Part shown: in pieces, positions 44,040 to 53,202 of the stretch
How the letters are laid out: each line of letters starts with the position of its first letter
Position numbering within the stretch: the stretch's first letter is position 1
Source of the DNA: Shewanella metallivivens
GTDB lineage: Bacteria > Pseudomonadota > Gammaproteobacteria > Enterobacterales > Shewanellaceae
Direction of reading: 5' to 3'
Assembly: GCF_028750675.1 (NCBI RefSeq)
Contig: NZ_JAQQPZ010000002.1
Location: forward strand, 435,800-499,799
Length of the DNA stretch: 64,000 nt
Position numbers and translations under genes: made by a program
The notes under the pieces: generated by a model
Told to the model about the DNA's origin: nothing
Seen by the model: only the letters and a program-made list of their open reading frames with translations
The model's database searches: none

Positions 44040-44116
44040 TGGTACACCCGAGTGGACTCGAACCACCGACCCCTACCATGTCAAGGTAGTGCTCTAACCA
44101 ACTGAGCTACGGGTGT
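44040..44116 (-). tRNA. tRNA-Val (GAC)
   Basis: A 77-base tRNA with encoded CCA. The acceptor stem is ACACCCG/CGGGTGT with discriminator A. The D arm is GCTCAGTTGGTTAGAGC, and the anticodon stem-loop CTACC-TTGACAT-GGTAG has anticodon GAC. The T arm includes TTCGAGT. It is nearly identical to the copy at 44155-44231; the visible difference is AGTTGG versus AGCTGG in the D loop. Confidence 0.97.
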
Positions 44117-44154
44117 ATTGTTTGAATTTCAATGTTTAGACTCTTTGAAAAGAG

Positions 44155-44231
44155 TGGTACACCCGAGTGGACTCGAACCACCGACCCCTACCATGTCAAG
44201 GTAGTGCTCTAACCAGCTGAGCTACGGGTGT
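44155..44231 (-). tRNA. tRNA-Val (GAC)
   Basis: Second 77-base tRNA-Val with anticodon GAC and encoded CCA, in tandem with the first 38 bases away. The spacers before each copy share TGTTTAGACTCT-like text, showing that the unit including its spacer was duplicated. Confidence 0.97.
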
Positions 44232-44280
44232 ATTGTTTACTTTTTAATAAAATCTGACTGTTTAGACTCTATCAGAAGAG

Positions 44281-44388
44281 TGGTATACTCGAGTGGACTG
44301 CTTTTTACATCGAGAATACCGACCCCTACCACAGCTTATCAAATGAGTAGGTAGTGCTACTCTTTTTTACCAGCTGAGCTACGGGTGT
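44281..44388 (-). pseudogene. Rearranged tRNA-Val copy with expanded loops
   Basis: Third tandem copy of the tRNA-Val unit, 108 bases instead of 77. The 5' end (ACACCCGTAGCTCAGCTGGT), the middle segments and the CCA end are kept. The D loop, anticodon loop and T loop are each enlarged or replaced, so no GAC anticodon remains. Two acceptor-stem pairs are lost. The new loop sequences create two quasi-palindromes: GAGTAG/CTACTC (44345-44362) and GGTATACTCGA/TCGAGAATACC (44282-44320, one mismatch). It is the first copy to be transcribed from the promoter at 44436-44465. It is probably a pseudogene, but an altered RNA role is not excluded. Confidence 0.8.
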
Positions 44389-44435
44389 AATGCTTAACAT
44401 CAACATAGATTATGTTTTGTTTCAAAGCGGTCGCT

Positions 44436-44465
44436 ATAGTAAGTGGGATAGGTGGTTGCTTGCAA
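44436..44465 (-). promoter_or_regulatory. Promoter of the tRNA-Val cluster
   Basis: Minus strand: -35 TTGCAA, an 18-bp spacer and -10 TACTAT, followed by a GC-rich discriminator (AGCGACCGC) typical of stringently controlled stable-RNA promoters. The 14-bp palindrome TTGCTTGCAAGCAA (44456-44469) overlaps the -35. Confidence 0.6.
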
Positions 44466-44562
44466 GCAAAAAAAGCATTTTTATGACTAAATGGTGATTT
44501 GCTGTGCAACTTGATTCAAGGTTAAGCAATCTGTTAGCAATATACCTTGTAAAACAGCCACA

Positions 44563-45924
44563 TTAACCCTTTAATTGAAATTTAATACCATGCTTTTGAA
44601 TATACTTTAATCGAATAGCAAACAGTATAGCTGCGACAGTTAATCCAGCGATGAGCCCAATCCAAAACCCTTTAGCACCTAATGGATCACCGAATAAGTT
44701 GGTATAACCTAATAAATACCCCGCAGTCATACCTATACCCCAATATGAAAAAAGCGTGATGTAAAATGCGCTACGGGTGTCTTTATAACCTCGTAATGCA
44801 CCAGCTGCAACAACTTGGACCGAGTCTGATATTTGATAAAAAGCAGCTAACATCATTAAGCTGCCTGCAAGTTTAACCACTTCAGGGTTGTCGTTATAGA
44901 GTAGAGCGATTTCGTGTCTAAAGGTAACCGTTAAGAATGCTGTACAAACCGCTAATACTAACGATAGTCCCAATCCTACTTTTGATACTAATGCAGCAAC
45001 CTCTGGTTGATCGCGGCCAAGGTAGTAACCAATACGAATTGAAACCGCTATACCAATAGATAACGGCAACATAAAGACGATGGAGGAAAAGTTAAGGGCA
45101 ATTTGATGACTCGCCACCACGGTAGCACCTAACGGTGCTAAAAATAATGCGATGATGGCAAATAAACTGACCTCAAAAAATATTGACAGCGCAATTGGCA
45201 TACCTAATTTTATCATTGACCACATACTGGATAAATGTGGACGGTAGAATTGACTAAATGGCTTAAGTTCTTTAAATGTCTTATCGACTAACATATAGAC
45301 AATCATTGCGAATAACATTGCCCAAAATACAATTGCTGTAGCTACGCCGCATCCCGCGCCCCCCATTGCTGGGATCCCAAATCCGCCATAAATAAAGACA
45401 TAGTTAGCAGGAATATTAACGGCTAAACCAATAAACCCAATTACCATTGTAGGCATGGTGTATGAAATCCCCTCACTACAGCCCCGCAAAACCTGGTAAA
45501 GAACAAAGGCTGGAGCACCCCACAATATTGCGTCGATATAACCCACGGTGAGAGATTGTAACTGCGGCTCTAAATCCATTAAGTCGAGTAAATAAGTAGA
45601 AGATGAGAGAAAGATCATCACCCCAATCGCACCAATTATGGCAATATAGCTGGCTTGAAAAAGTAATGAAGGAATGACTTGTTGGTTATTTGCACCATGA
45701 TGCTGTGAAAACACCGGTGTAAACGACATCAATAACCCTTGAACAAATAATATAGCAGGTAACCATAAACTAGTACCTACAGCCACAGCGGCCATATCAA
45801 CGGCACTAACACGACCCGCCATAACGGTATCAATAAACCCCATCATGGTTTGTGTCACTTGTGCAATAAGTACCGGAAGCGCTAATTTTATTAAGCGCTT
45901 AATTTGAAAACCTGTATTATTCAT
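44563..45924 (-). CDS. MATE family efflux transporter
   Basis: Inner-membrane exporter of 453 residues with twelve predicted helices in two related halves, of the NorM/MATE family, which uses sodium or protons to expel cationic drugs. The N-terminal half opens with LALPVLIAQVTQTMMGFIDTVMAGR, and the matching segment of the second half is LGMPIALSIFFEVSLFAIIALFLAPLG. The inner repeat GALRGYKDTRSAF is also typical. It diverges from riboflavin synthase with only 26 bases between the start codons, so the promoters must overlap the opposite genes. Drug specificity cannot be read from the sequence. Confidence 0.92.
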   Translation of the reverse strand: MNNTGFQIKRLIKLALPVLIAQVTQTMMGFIDTVMAGRVSAVDMAAVAVGTSLWLPAILFVQGLLMSFTPVFSQHHGANNQQVIPSLLFQASYIAIIGAIGVMIFLSSSTYLLDLMDLEPQLQSLTVGYIDAILWGAPAFVLYQVLRGCSEGISYTMPTMVIGFIGLAVNIPANYVFIYGGFGIPAMGGAGCGVATAIVFWAMLFAMIVYMLVDKTFKELKPFSQFYRPHLSSMWSMIKLGMPIALSIFFEVSLFAIIALFLAPLGATVVASHQIALNFSSIVFMLPLSIGIAVSIRIGYYLGRDQPEVAALVSKVGLGLSLVLAVCTAFLTVTFRHEIALLYNDNPEVVKLAGSLMMLAAFYQISDSVQVVAAGALRGYKDTRSAFYITLFSYWGIGMTAGYLLGYTNLFGDPLGAKGFWIGLIAGLTVAAILFAIRLKYIQKHGIKFQLKG

Positions 45925-45950
45925 TAAAAAGCCTATAACGGAACAAAAAT

Positions 45951-46571
45951 ATGTTTACTGGTATCGTACAAGCCACTTGCGAAGTGGTTTCTATTCAAAA
46001 GCAAGCGGGTCTTAAAACATTTGAAGTCAAGATGACACCAGAATTGACACAGGGATTAGTGACGGGAGCAAGTGTTGCTAATAATGGCGTTTGCCTGACC
46101 GTCACCAAGGTGCTAAATGATAAAGTTTTCTTTGATGTAATGGAAGAAACATTAACGTTAACCAATCTTGGCAAAATTAGTGTTGGCGATGCGGTAAACA
46201 TTGAACGTTCATTAACATTTGGTACTGAAATCGGTGGTCATATTCTATCTGGACATGTCCATACTCAAGCCACTGTAAAAACAGTCAGTCATACGGCCGA
46301 GCATTACAATATTGAATTAAACGTCGACCCTCGATGGATGAATTACATTTTTTATAAAGGCTTTGTCGGTATCAACGGCTGTAGTTTGACAGTAGGTAAG
46401 GTCAGTGAAGATGGCTTTATACTGCATTTAATTCCTGAAACATTAAAGTTAACTAACTTAAGCCATTACAAAGCCGGTGATAAAATCAATATTGAAATCG
46501 ACAGTCAAACACAAGTTATCGTTGACACTGTAGAGCGCATACTGGCGAAAAAACAGTTACTCAATAACTAG
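45951..46571 (+). CDS. ribE: Riboflavin synthase, alpha subunit
   Basis: Catalyses dismutation of two 6,7-dimethyl-8-ribityllumazine molecules to riboflavin. It has 206 residues made of two homologous lumazine-binding barrels. The first starts MFTGIVQATCEVVSI and contains VANNGVCLTV; the second contains GFVGINGCSLTVGKV. The SGHVH segment and the C-terminal helix end the protein as expected. AACGGAAC before the ATG is a weak ribosome site. The gene stands away from other riboflavin genes, which is usual in Shewanella and E. coli, and has no FMN riboswitch in the short upstream spacer. A terminator hairpin follows. Confidence 0.95.
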   Translation: MFTGIVQATCEVVSIQKQAGLKTFEVKMTPELTQGLVTGASVANNGVCLTVTKVLNDKVFFDVMEETLTLTNLGKISVGDAVNIERSLTFGTEIGGHILSGHVHTQATVKTVSHTAEHYNIELNVDPRWMNYIFYKGFVGINGCSLTVGKVSEDGFILHLIPETLKLTNLSHYKAGDKINIEIDSQTQVIVDTVERILAKKQLLNN

Positions 46572-46600
46572 TGCTTATTGAATAAACGGTTTGTATAGTG

Positions 46601-46640
46601 ATTAACGCCTTTATTTTTTCAATAATGGCGTTAATTTTTC
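46601..46640. terminator. Bidirectional terminator between ribE and the CPXCG gene
   Basis: A 15-bp stem with one mismatch (ATTAACGCCTTTATT against AATAATGGCGTTAAT) around a short T-rich loop, followed by TTTTT to the right. It lies between convergent genes. Confidence 0.8.
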
Positions 46641-46651
46641 AAGAAGGTCAC

Positions 46652-46852
46652 CTAATAGATTTGCTCATCATCAGAGTCGACATGCAGCTCAATCATCCGG
46701 CGATTATCATCTAAATGCATGCGAATATGGATGGGATTACAGCAGATTCTGCAATCATCATAATATTCTTGATCACCCGCGCTAGCATCTATGGTTACAT
46801 GCTGATTATGCCCACAGTGAGGGCAACTAATTGTGCGTGATAATAATCTCAT
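46652..46852 (-). CDS. CPXCG motif-containing cysteine-rich protein
   Basis: Small protein of 66 residues with two CxxC pairs (ISCPHCGHN at C10/C13 and DDCRICCNP near 34-38), likely a zinc ribbon. The CPxCG pattern and the acidic tail give the family its name; function is unknown. A GTG start 33 bases upstream is possible, but GGGAG before the ATG at 46852 and the usual family length support the shorter form. It converges on ribE. Confidence 0.88.
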   Translation of the reverse strand: MRLLSRTISCPHCGHNQHVTIDASAGDQEYYDDCRICCNPIHIRMHLDDNRRMIELHVDSDDEQIY

Positions 46853-47315
46853 ATAACTATCTCCCACAGAGGTATCGATAATCACATTATAGTGAGGATT
46901 TTGGAATGTGGATCGACCATAAGGTTGATTTGCTATGAGGTGAAATAAATGGGTTTAATTATTTATTTTTTTCAAAAAATAACATGAACACCTTTAAAGC
47001 AAAGGGTTTTGACATCAAATTATTTCAATCAATACCGTGATGTTGTCAGCTTGCTACCCAGTTTATCGTTTCGCTGCAGTCTAATTATCTGTAAATTATT
47101 GAATTTTTTTATGGCTTATTTTGGGGAGTTATTGACAAAAGAACTTCTTTTTAATCTTTTGTTATAAATATATTCCATATTGACCTTTGTATGGTTGCGC
47201 CACAAAGCGCTTATCACATAGAATAACCGCCTACGTTTCTGGGTAACTAAGACTCCTGTACTGTCTTGATTTCATTAACGTGTCATTCGTTCAACTGAAC
47301 ATACTTTATTACCAT
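46853..47315. other. 463-bp region upstream of thrS
   Basis: No gene is seen. It contains the promoter and long leader of thrS, including a possible hairpin CTTTG/CAAAG near 47184-47205 that could be the second arm of the thrS operator, and the start region of the CPXCG gene on the left. Confidence 0.5.
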
Positions 47316-47336
47316 GTGGCCCTACGTGTGGGTCAC
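47316..47336 (+). promoter_or_regulatory. thrS translational operator: anticodon-arm mimic of tRNA-Thr
   Basis: A perfect 7-bp stem (GTGGCCC with GGGTCAC, one G-T wobble) closes a 7-base loop TACGTGT. Loop positions 3-5 read CGT, the anticodon of tRNA-Thr(CGU), just where an anticodon would be. It ends 8 bases before the AAGGA ribosome site (47345-47349). In E. coli, threonyl-tRNA synthetase binds such an arm in its own mRNA to block translation. The same autoregulation is very likely here. Confidence 0.82.
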
Positions 47337-47355
47337 CACTGGACAAGGACATTTC

Positions 47356-49284
47356 ATGCCTATTATTACATTGCCTGATGGCAGCAAACGTGAGTTTGCC
47401 AATCCTGTATCAACTCTTGATGTTGCACTCGATATCGGTCCTGGTTTAGCCAAGGCTTGTATTGCTGGCCGTGTTAACGGTGAGCTTAAAGATGCAACAG
47501 ACTTAATCACAGCAGATTCAGAGTTAGCTATCATTACGGCTAAAGACGACGAGGGTGTTGAAATCCTTCGCCATTCTTGTGCGCATTTATTAGGTCACGC
47601 GATCAAACAAATGTGGCCTGAAACAAAAATGGCTATTGGCCCTGTTATCGACAACGGTTTTTACTACGATATCGATTTAGAACACAAGTTAACTCAAGAA
47701 GATATTGAAGCGCTTGAAAAGCGTATGCAACAGTTAGCTAAGACCAACTACGACGTGATAAAAAAAGTCGTATCTTGGCAACAAGCGCGTGATGCATTCA
47801 GTGAGCGCGGTGAAGAATACAAAATCGCCATTTTAGACGAAAATATCAGTAAAGATGCTACCCCTGCATTATATCATCACGAAGAATATGTGGATATGTG
47901 CCGCGGACCGCACGTACCAAACATGCGTTTTTGCCAACACTTTAAATTAATGAGTGTAGCCGGCGCATATTGGCGTGGTAATTCTGATAACAAAATGCTG
48001 CAACGTATATACGGAACAGCATGGGCAGACAAAAAAGCACTCAAAACACACTTAGTGCGTTTAGAAGAAGCGGCAAAACGTGACCATCGTAAAATTGGTA
48101 AGCAACTTGACTTATATCATATGCAAGAAGAAGCACCTGGCATGGTGTTTTGGCATAACGATGGCTGGAGCTTATTCCTAGAGCTTGAAAAGTTTATCCG
48201 TCAAAAGCTAGGTCAATACACTTATCAAGAAGTGAAAGGCCCATTAATGATGGATCGTTCTTTATGGGAACGCTCAGGCCATTGGGACAAATACGCAGAA
48301 GCGATGTTCACAACAAGCAGTGAAAGTCGCGAATATGCGATTAAACCAATGAATTGCCCAGGCCACGTCCAGATATTTAACCAAGGATTAAAGTCTTACC
48401 GTGATTTACCATTACGTATGGCTGAATTTGGTTGTTGTCACCGTAATGAACCATCTGGTTCATTGCACGGTTTAATGCGCGTGCGCGGATTTACTCAAGA
48501 TGATGCACACGTATTTTGTACTGATGACCAAGTACAGCAAGAGGTCAGTGCCTGTATTCAAATGGTATATGACACTTATGCTACGTTTGGTTTTGAAAAC
48601 ATCGTTGTAAAATTATCAACACGTCCAGAAAAGCGAATTGGTGATGATGCAATGTGGGACCGTGCAGAAGAAGCACTTAAGCAAGCATTAGCCGCAAATA
48701 ATATCGAATTTGAGATATTACCAGGCGAAGGCGCGTTTTATGGCCCAAAAATCGAATTTACCTTACATGACTGTTTAGATCGTGCATGGCAGTGTGGTAC
48801 AGTACAACTCGATTACGCATTACCTTCGCGTTTAGGTGCAACTTATGTTGCTGAAGACAACAGTCGCCAGACGCCAGTAATGATCCATCGTGCTATTTTA
48901 GGCTCGTTAGAACGCTTCTTAGGCATTTTGATAGAAGAATACGCAGGTAAATTCCCAACTTGGCTTGCTCCTATGCAAGTCGTTGTGATGAATATTACCG
49001 ATAAACAAGCTGATTATGTTGAAGATATTGTAAAATTCTTCAAAGATCAGGGTATTCGAGCATCTTTTGACTTGAGGAATGAGAAAATAGGCTTTAAAAT
49101 ACGCGAACACACACTAAGACGTGTGCCTTATTTGTTGGTCGTTGGTGATCAAGAAATGGAAAATAAGGAAGTCGCGGTGCGTACACGTGATGGTATTGAT
49201 TTAGGCAAGTTAAAATTAGAAGATTTCGCCTCGATGATACGTCAACAAATTTCGCTCCGTAGTCTCAAATTGTTGGAGGAATAG
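47356..49284 (+). CDS. thrS: Threonyl-tRNA synthetase
   Basis: Class II aminoacyl-tRNA synthetase of 642 residues, the same length as the E. coli enzyme. Order: TGS domain ([14 protein letters not shown], residues 1-60), then the editing domain with [16 protein letters not shown] and the metal-binding [15 protein letters not shown]. The catalytic core follows, with motif 2 in [29 protein letters not shown] and zinc ligands including MNCPGH, and then the anticodon-binding domain from about 535. An in-frame ATG at 47314 lies inside the operator hairpin; AAGGA at 47345 selects 47356. infC follows with a 3-base gap. Confidence 0.98.
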   Translation: MPIITLPDGSKREFANPVSTLDVALDIGPGLAKACIAGRVNGELKDATDLITADSELAIITAKDDEGVEILRHSCAHLLGHAIKQMWPETKMAIGPVIDNGFYYDIDLEHKLTQEDIEALEKRMQQLAKTNYDVIKKVVSWQQARDAFSERGEEYKIAILDENISKDATPALYHHEEYVDMCRGPHVPNMRFCQHFKLMSVAGAYWRGNSDNKMLQRIYGTAWADKKALKTHLVRLEEAAKRDHRKIGKQLDLYHMQEEAPGMVFWHNDGWSLFLELEKFIRQKLGQYTYQEVKGPLMMDRSLWERSGHWDKYAEAMFTTSSESREYAIKPMNCPGHVQIFNQGLKSYRDLPLRMAEFGCCHRNEPSGSLHGLMRVRGFTQDDAHVFCTDDQVQQEVSACIQMVYDTYATFGFENIVVKLSTRPEKRIGDDAMWDRAEEALKQALAANNIEFEILPGEGAFYGPKIEFTLHDCLDRAWQCGTVQLDYALPSRLGATYVAEDNSRQTPVMIHRAILGSLERFLGILIEEYAGKFPTWLAPMQVVVMNITDKQADYVEDIVKFFKDQGIRASFDLRNEKIGFKIREHTLRRVPYLLVVGDQEMENKEVAVRTRDGIDLGKLKLEDFASMIRQQISLRSLKLLEE

Positions 49285-49287
49285 GTC

Positions 49288-49830
49288 ATAAAGATCAAAA
49301 GAACAGCAGGGCGACAGCCAGCCCCTAATAGAATCAATGATGAAATCACTGGTGTACCTGAAGTCCGCTTATCGGGCTTGGACGGTGAAGCAATTGGTAT
49401 CGTTAGCATTAAAGAAGCTCAGAGTATTGCAGATGAAGCAGGTGTTGATCTCGTAGAGATTAGCCCTAATGCTGAGCCTCCTGTCTGTCGCATAATGGAC
49501 TACGGTAAGTTCCTTTTTGATAAAGCGAAAGCTCAAAAAGAACAAAAGAAGAAGCAGAAACAGGTTCAGGTTAAGGAAATAAAATTCCGTCCTGGCACTG
49601 ATGAAAACGACTATCAGGTAAAACTACGCAACCTGATTCGTTTTCTAGAAGATGGGGACAAAGCGAAGATTACGCTGCGTTTCCGTGGTCGCGAAATGGC
49701 ACACCAAAACCTAGGTATGGATCTTTTGAACCGTATCAAGGCTGATTTGGAAGAGTATGCGGTTGTCGAATCTTTCCCGAAAATGGAAGGTCGTCAAGCA
49801 ATTATGGTGCTAGCACCTAAAAAGAAATAG
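49288..49830 (+). CDS. infC: Translation initiation factor IF-3, with a rare ATA start codon
   Basis: IF-3 of 180 residues, which binds the 30S subunit and proofreads the start codon. The first canonical-type start in frame is a TTG at 49378, but that would remove 30 conserved residues. Upstream the frame reads on through [14 protein letters not shown] and [12 protein letters not shown], matching the IF-3 N terminus, back to ATA at 49288. GGAGGA (49275-49280) sits 7 bases before it. E. coli infC uses the equally rare ATT, which IF-3 discriminates against to repress itself; ATA would give the same feedback. The gene overlaps the thrS end region and is translated from the same mRNA. Confidence 0.93.
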   Translation: MKIKRTAGRQPAPNRINDEITGVPEVRLSGLDGEAIGIVSIKEAQSIADEAGVDLVEISPNAEPPVCRIMDYGKFLFDKAKAQKEQKKKQKQVQVKEIKFRPGTDENDYQVKLRNLIRFLEDGDKAKITLRFRGREMAHQNLGMDLLNRIKADLEEYAVVESFPKMEGRQAIMVLAPKKK

Positions 49831-49847
49831 TAGGGCAACCTAAAAGT

Positions 49848-49873
49848 AGCAAAAGTCTCTTGAGGCTTTTGCT
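49848..49873 (+). promoter_or_regulatory. Hairpin in the infC-rpmI gap, possible L20 control site
   Basis: A perfect 8-bp stem (AGCAAAAG with CTTTTGCT) and a 10-base loop ahead of rpmI. In E. coli ribosomal protein L20 represses rpmI-rplT by binding RNA structures in this region; this hairpin is a candidate, or it may be a partial attenuator. Confidence 0.45.
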
Positions 49874-49913
49874 CGCCTTACGTTTATTAACGTCCCAATG
49901 CGGAGTTTTAGAA

Positions 49914-50108
49914 ATGCCTAAAATGAAAACAGACAAGGGTGTACAAAAGCGTTTTAAGAAAACCGCTAATGGTTTCAAGCGCAAACAAGCACACTTACGT
50001 CACATTTTGACCAAGAAGAGCACTAAGCGTAAGCGTCACTTACGTGCTAAATGTTTAGTTGCTAAGTCTGATGTGCCAGCCATTGCACGTCAACTACCAT
50101 ACGCTTAA
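49914..50108 (+). CDS. rpmI: 50S ribosomal protein L35 (bL35)
   Basis: A 64-residue basic protein: [20 protein letters not shown], followed by [24 protein letters not shown] and the usual end. It is part of the large subunit. GGAG at 49902-49905 precedes the ATG at 49914. A longer reading from 49860 is not real because it starts inside the hairpin and adds non-conserved residues. It is followed by rplT after 18 bases. Confidence 0.97.
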   Translation: MPKMKTDKGVQKRFKKTANGFKRKQAHLRHILTKKSTKRKRHLRAKCLVAKSDVPAIARQLPYA

Positions 50109-50126
50109 TTAAAGGAGAGATAAACA

Positions 50127-50486
50127 ATGCCTAGAGTTAAGCGTGGTGTAACCGCTCGTGCTCGTCACAAGAAAGTACTTAAACTAGCTAAAGGTTATTA
50201 TGGCGCTCGTAGCCGTACTTACCGTGTTGCTGTTCAAGCAGTAACTAAAGCTGGTCAATATGCTTACCGTGACCGTCGTCAGAAAAAACGTCAATTCCGT
50301 CAATTATGGATTGCACGTATTAATGCGGCTTCACGTCAAAATGGTCTGTCTTACAGCCGTTTCATCAACGGTCTGAAAAAGGCGTCTATCGAAATCGATC
50401 GTAAGATTTTGGCTGACATCGCTGTATTCGACAAAGTTGTATTTGCAACTTTAGTTGAAAAAGCAAAAGAAGCATTAACTAAGTAA
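50127..50486 (+). CDS. rplT: 50S ribosomal protein L20 (bL20)
   Basis: A 119-residue basic protein with the standard start [20 protein letters not shown], then [15 protein letters not shown] and [23 protein letters not shown]. It is needed early in large-subunit assembly and represses its own operon in E. coli. AAAGGAGAG gives a strong ribosome site. Unlike in E. coli, pheST does not follow; a strong terminator ends the operon. Confidence 0.98.
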   Translation: MPRVKRGVTARARHKKVLKLAKGYYGARSRTYRVAVQAVTKAGQYAYRDRRQKKRQFRQLWIARINAASRQNGLSYSRFINGLKKASIEIDRKILADIAVFDKVVFATLVEKAKEALTK

Positions 50487-50503
50487 TTAGTGAAACGCTT
50501 TAG

Positions 50504-50531
50504 AAAAAGGAACCTTAGGGTTCCTTTTTTT
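50504..50531 (+). terminator. Rho-independent terminator of the thrS-infC-rpmI-rplT operon
   Basis: Stem AAGGAACC/GGGTTCCTT with a tiny loop, preceded by A residues and followed by seven T residues. Confidence 0.9.
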
Positions 50532-50729
50532 ATATTACCATTTCACTTGTTTATCGTCCTCGTCATTCCTCAATCATCACTCCAGCCCCCAAAGCAGCGT
50601 CAATATTGCAGATATTTAAATCGATTACGTGATTTTGTCTCAACAATCAAAAAACTCACTACTCAGCTTGCCCATAGAGTGGTATAACTAAGCAAAATTC
50701 GTCTCATCACCTTACTTAGGATAGTTGTA

Positions 50730-51923
50730 ATGATCTTTTCTCAAGTCACTCTTGCTCCAGCAGACCCCATTTTAGGCTTAACAGATGCGTTTAAAGCCGA
50801 TACTCGTGCTCATAAAGTCAATTTAGGCGTAGGTATTTACAAAGATGAAGCAGGGCAAACCCCTGTGTTATCGTCAGTTAAAAAAGCAGAAGCTATTCTA
50901 CTTGAGACAGAAAAGAGCAAAAACTACCTAGGTATTGAAGGCGTTCAAGCATATAACCAAGTTGTTCAAGGTTTATTGTTTGGTGAAGACAGTAAAATCA
51001 TTACCGATAAACGTGCAGCAACTGCACAAGCACCAGGCGGTACAGGTGCATTGCGTGTCGCCTCTGAATTTTTAGTGCGTAACACTCAATCAACTACCAT
51101 TTGGGTGAGCAATCCAACTTGGGCTAATCATAATAATATTTTTGAAACCGCTGGCTTAACAGTTAAAGAATACCGTTATTATAAAGCTGAAACCCATGAT
51201 ATGGATTTTGAAGCCATGTTAGCGGATCTTGAACAAGCTCAAGCAGGTGATGTCGTTCTCCTTCACGGATGCTGCCATAATCCTACCGGTATTGATTTAT
51301 CGTTAGCGCAATGGCAACAAGTGGCCCAAGTGTGTTTGGCTAAAGAGCTATTGCCATTATTTGACTTTGCTTATCAAGGCTTTGGTGCTGGTATTGATGA
51401 AGATGCTCAAGGTCTACGTGCAGTTGCTGCCGTGGTGCCTGAACTGTTAATTGCTAACTCATTTTCAAAAAACTTCGGTTTATACAATGAACGTATTGGC
51501 GCAGTGACTGTAGTAGCAGAAGATGCAGAATCCGCTACAAACAGTTTTAGTCAAATCAAAAAGACCATTCGTGCAAACTACTCTAATCCTCCTGCACATG
51601 GCGGTTTAATTGTCAGCACTATTTTGTCTGATGCAACATTACGTCAAGAGTGGGAGGCTGAATTGACTGAAATGCGTCAACGTATTGCAGAAATGCGTAC
51701 GTTGTTTGTCGATAGTTTAAAAGCTGAAGGTGTAGAGCAAGACTTTAGCTTTATTTCACGCCAAAACGGTATGTTTAGTTTTTCAGGACTGAACAAACAG
51801 CAAGTTGCACGCTTAAAAGATGAGTTTGCAATTTATATCGTTGGTTCGGGCCGTATTAGCGTTGCTGGCTTAACTAAAAACAACATGCCAGCAGTATGTA
51901 AGGCCATCGCACAAGTACTGTAA
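50730..51923 (+). CDS. Aspartate/aromatic amino acid aminotransferase (class I)
   Basis: Pyridoxal-phosphate aminotransferase of 397 residues, the length of E. coli AspC and TyrB. Motifs are [18 protein letters not shown], the [15 protein letters not shown] phosphate-binding loop, [23 protein letters not shown] and the lysine in [19 protein letters not shown]-terminal arginine in [11 protein letters not shown] binds the substrate carboxylate. It transfers amino groups between aspartate or aromatic amino acids and 2-oxoglutarate; which one dominates cannot be decided here. AGGA precedes the ATG, and a terminator follows. Confidence 0.95.
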   Translation: MIFSQVTLAPADPILGLTDAFKADTRAHKVNLGVGIYKDEAGQTPVLSSVKKAEAILLETEKSKNYLGIEGVQAYNQVVQGLLFGEDSKIITDKRAATAQAPGGTGALRVASEFLVRNTQSTTIWVSNPTWANHNNIFETAGLTVKEYRYYKAETHDMDFEAMLADLEQAQAGDVVLLHGCCHNPTGIDLSLAQWQQVAQVCLAKELLPLFDFAYQGFGAGIDEDAQGLRAVAAVVPELLIANSFSKNFGLYNERIGAVTVVAEDAESATNSFSQIKKTIRANYSNPPAHGGLIVSTILSDATLRQEWEAELTEMRQRIAEMRTLFVDSLKAEGVEQDFSFISRQNGMFSFSGLNKQQVARLKDEFAIYIVGSGRISVAGLTKNNMPAVCKAIAQVL

Positions 51924-51956
51924 TATTGATGTGTTGACAAGCTCAACGCTCGATCT

Positions 51957-51985
51957 AAAAAGGCTGCTACTGCAGCCTTTTTTAT
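51957..51985 (+). terminator. Rho-independent terminator after the aminotransferase
   Basis: Stem AAAAAGGCTGC with GCAGCCTTTTT, a 4-base loop and a T-run. The A-run on the other side could let it serve the convergent YvcK-like gene too. Confidence 0.88.
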
Positions 51986-52012
51986 TGTAGTCACACTCAA
52001 TGTCGCATCAAA

Positions 52013-52954
52013 CTAACTGCATTTGGGCAAATGTAACTGTGCTAATTGAAACTGGCAAACCTGTTCAATGGCGTCCGCTAATGCTTGTTTGTCGTGTAAA
52101 CCTGGATGATGATCGCTAATAAGTGGAAATTGGTTAAACCTAACATCATGGCTGTAATGACTTGCGAGTTGAACCTTGATGCCATGTTGAATAACATCAG
52201 CGATAACATTTTTACCGATAACTTGGTTCAACCACACAATTTTATCTTCAATACTAAACGTACTGGCGGGAGAATATTCTGCGGTTAAATTATCAATTAA
52301 AATGACATGAGCATGGGCATTTCGAAGGCTATTAGCAATTTCAGGGAGTAATAATGGTGGCATGATGCTGGTTAAAAAACTACCAGGACCAAGAATGATT
52401 AATTGTGCTTGTTCAATGGCTGAGCAGGCTTCTGACGTTGCTTGAACTTGTGGCTCAAGCGTTAAAGCTATTGGGGCTTCTTTCATACCATCAACATTTA
52501 ACTCTCCAAACACTCTATTACCGCAATGGCTAAGTGCGACTAGGTGAGTTGATGCTTCTGACATCGGAATAATTGAGGTTTCAATTTTTAACAGGCCGCG
52601 GATTAAATTAACAGCTTCAAGCGGACGCACACACAATTGGTCTAAAGCATGTAACACCACATTGCCAAGGTTATGTCCGGATAATTCATTGTTACCGGTA
52701 AAACGATGATCAAACAACATGCTACCTAATGATGGCCTATGAGCGAGGTGAGATAGGCAATTACGTAAATCCCCCCAAGCAATAGTTTGTTGATCTTGTC
52801 TGAGCCTGCCGGTTGACCCCCCATTATCTGTGGTTGCAACAATACCGGTTAACCGCGGGCCAAGCGAAGACAACGAAGCTAGTATTCGGCCTAAACCATG
52901 CCCGCCGCCAATGGCTACCACATGATTAATGTGCATTAATTTTTGATTCAACAT
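52013..52954 (-). CDS. YvcK/CofD-like protein (gluconeogenesis factor family)
   Basis: Protein of 313 residues of the YvcK/YbhK group, related to 2-phospho-L-lactate transferase. The nucleotide-binding start is VVAIGGGHGLGRILASL, and ATTDNGGSTGRLR, WGDLRNCLSHLA and GNNELSGHNLGNVVLHAL follow. In Bacillus the family binds UDP-sugars and is required for gluconeogenic growth and cell shape. It is cytoplasmic. The first ATG is used here, but the ATG six codons later (MHINHVVAIGG) is also possible. It is a single gene between a convergent aminotransferase and a divergent Bax-like gene. Confidence 0.92.
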   Translation of the reverse strand: MLNQKLMHINHVVAIGGGHGLGRILASLSSLGPRLTGIVATTDNGGSTGRLRQDQQTIAWGDLRNCLSHLAHRPSLGSMLFDHRFTGNNELSGHNLGNVVLHALDQLCVRPLEAVNLIRGLLKIETSIIPMSEASTHLVALSHCGNRVFGELNVDGMKEAPIALTLEPQVQATSEACSAIEQAQLIILGPGSFLTSIMPPLLLPEIANSLRNAHAHVILIDNLTAEYSPASTFSIEDKIVWLNQVIGKNVIADVIQHGIKVQLASHYSHDVRFNQFPLISDHHPGLHDKQALADAIEQVCQFQLAQLHLPKCS

Positions 52955-53202
52955 GGGCTATCTCTCAAATCCTTGAGGTGTTGAATGGAAGATGCCATAC
53001 CTATTATCAATAAGACTCTTTTACGTCGCTCAATTTTACCTGTTCCATGTCATTAATGTGTAATTAATTTTATGGATTCGTGACCCTTAAGTTATTCTAT
53101 TCAATACCCTAAGGGCAATCCATTAGGGAATACTGCAATATCAGCTATTTATGGTTATAATCACATAGTTTTTTTAATGTTTTAGGTAATAGGTAGGTCA
53201 AT

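Noticed and set aside
45925..45950. FMN riboswitch upstream of riboflavin synthase
   Set aside because: The spacer is only 26 bases and divergent; no riboswitch could fit.
49378..49830. infC starting at TTG 49378
   Set aside because: It would delete the conserved IF-3 N terminus; the frame remains open to ATA 49288, which has a proper ribosome site.
50490..50687. 65-codon open frame after rplT
   Set aside because: It runs through the terminator hairpin, has no ribosome site and looks like no known protein.
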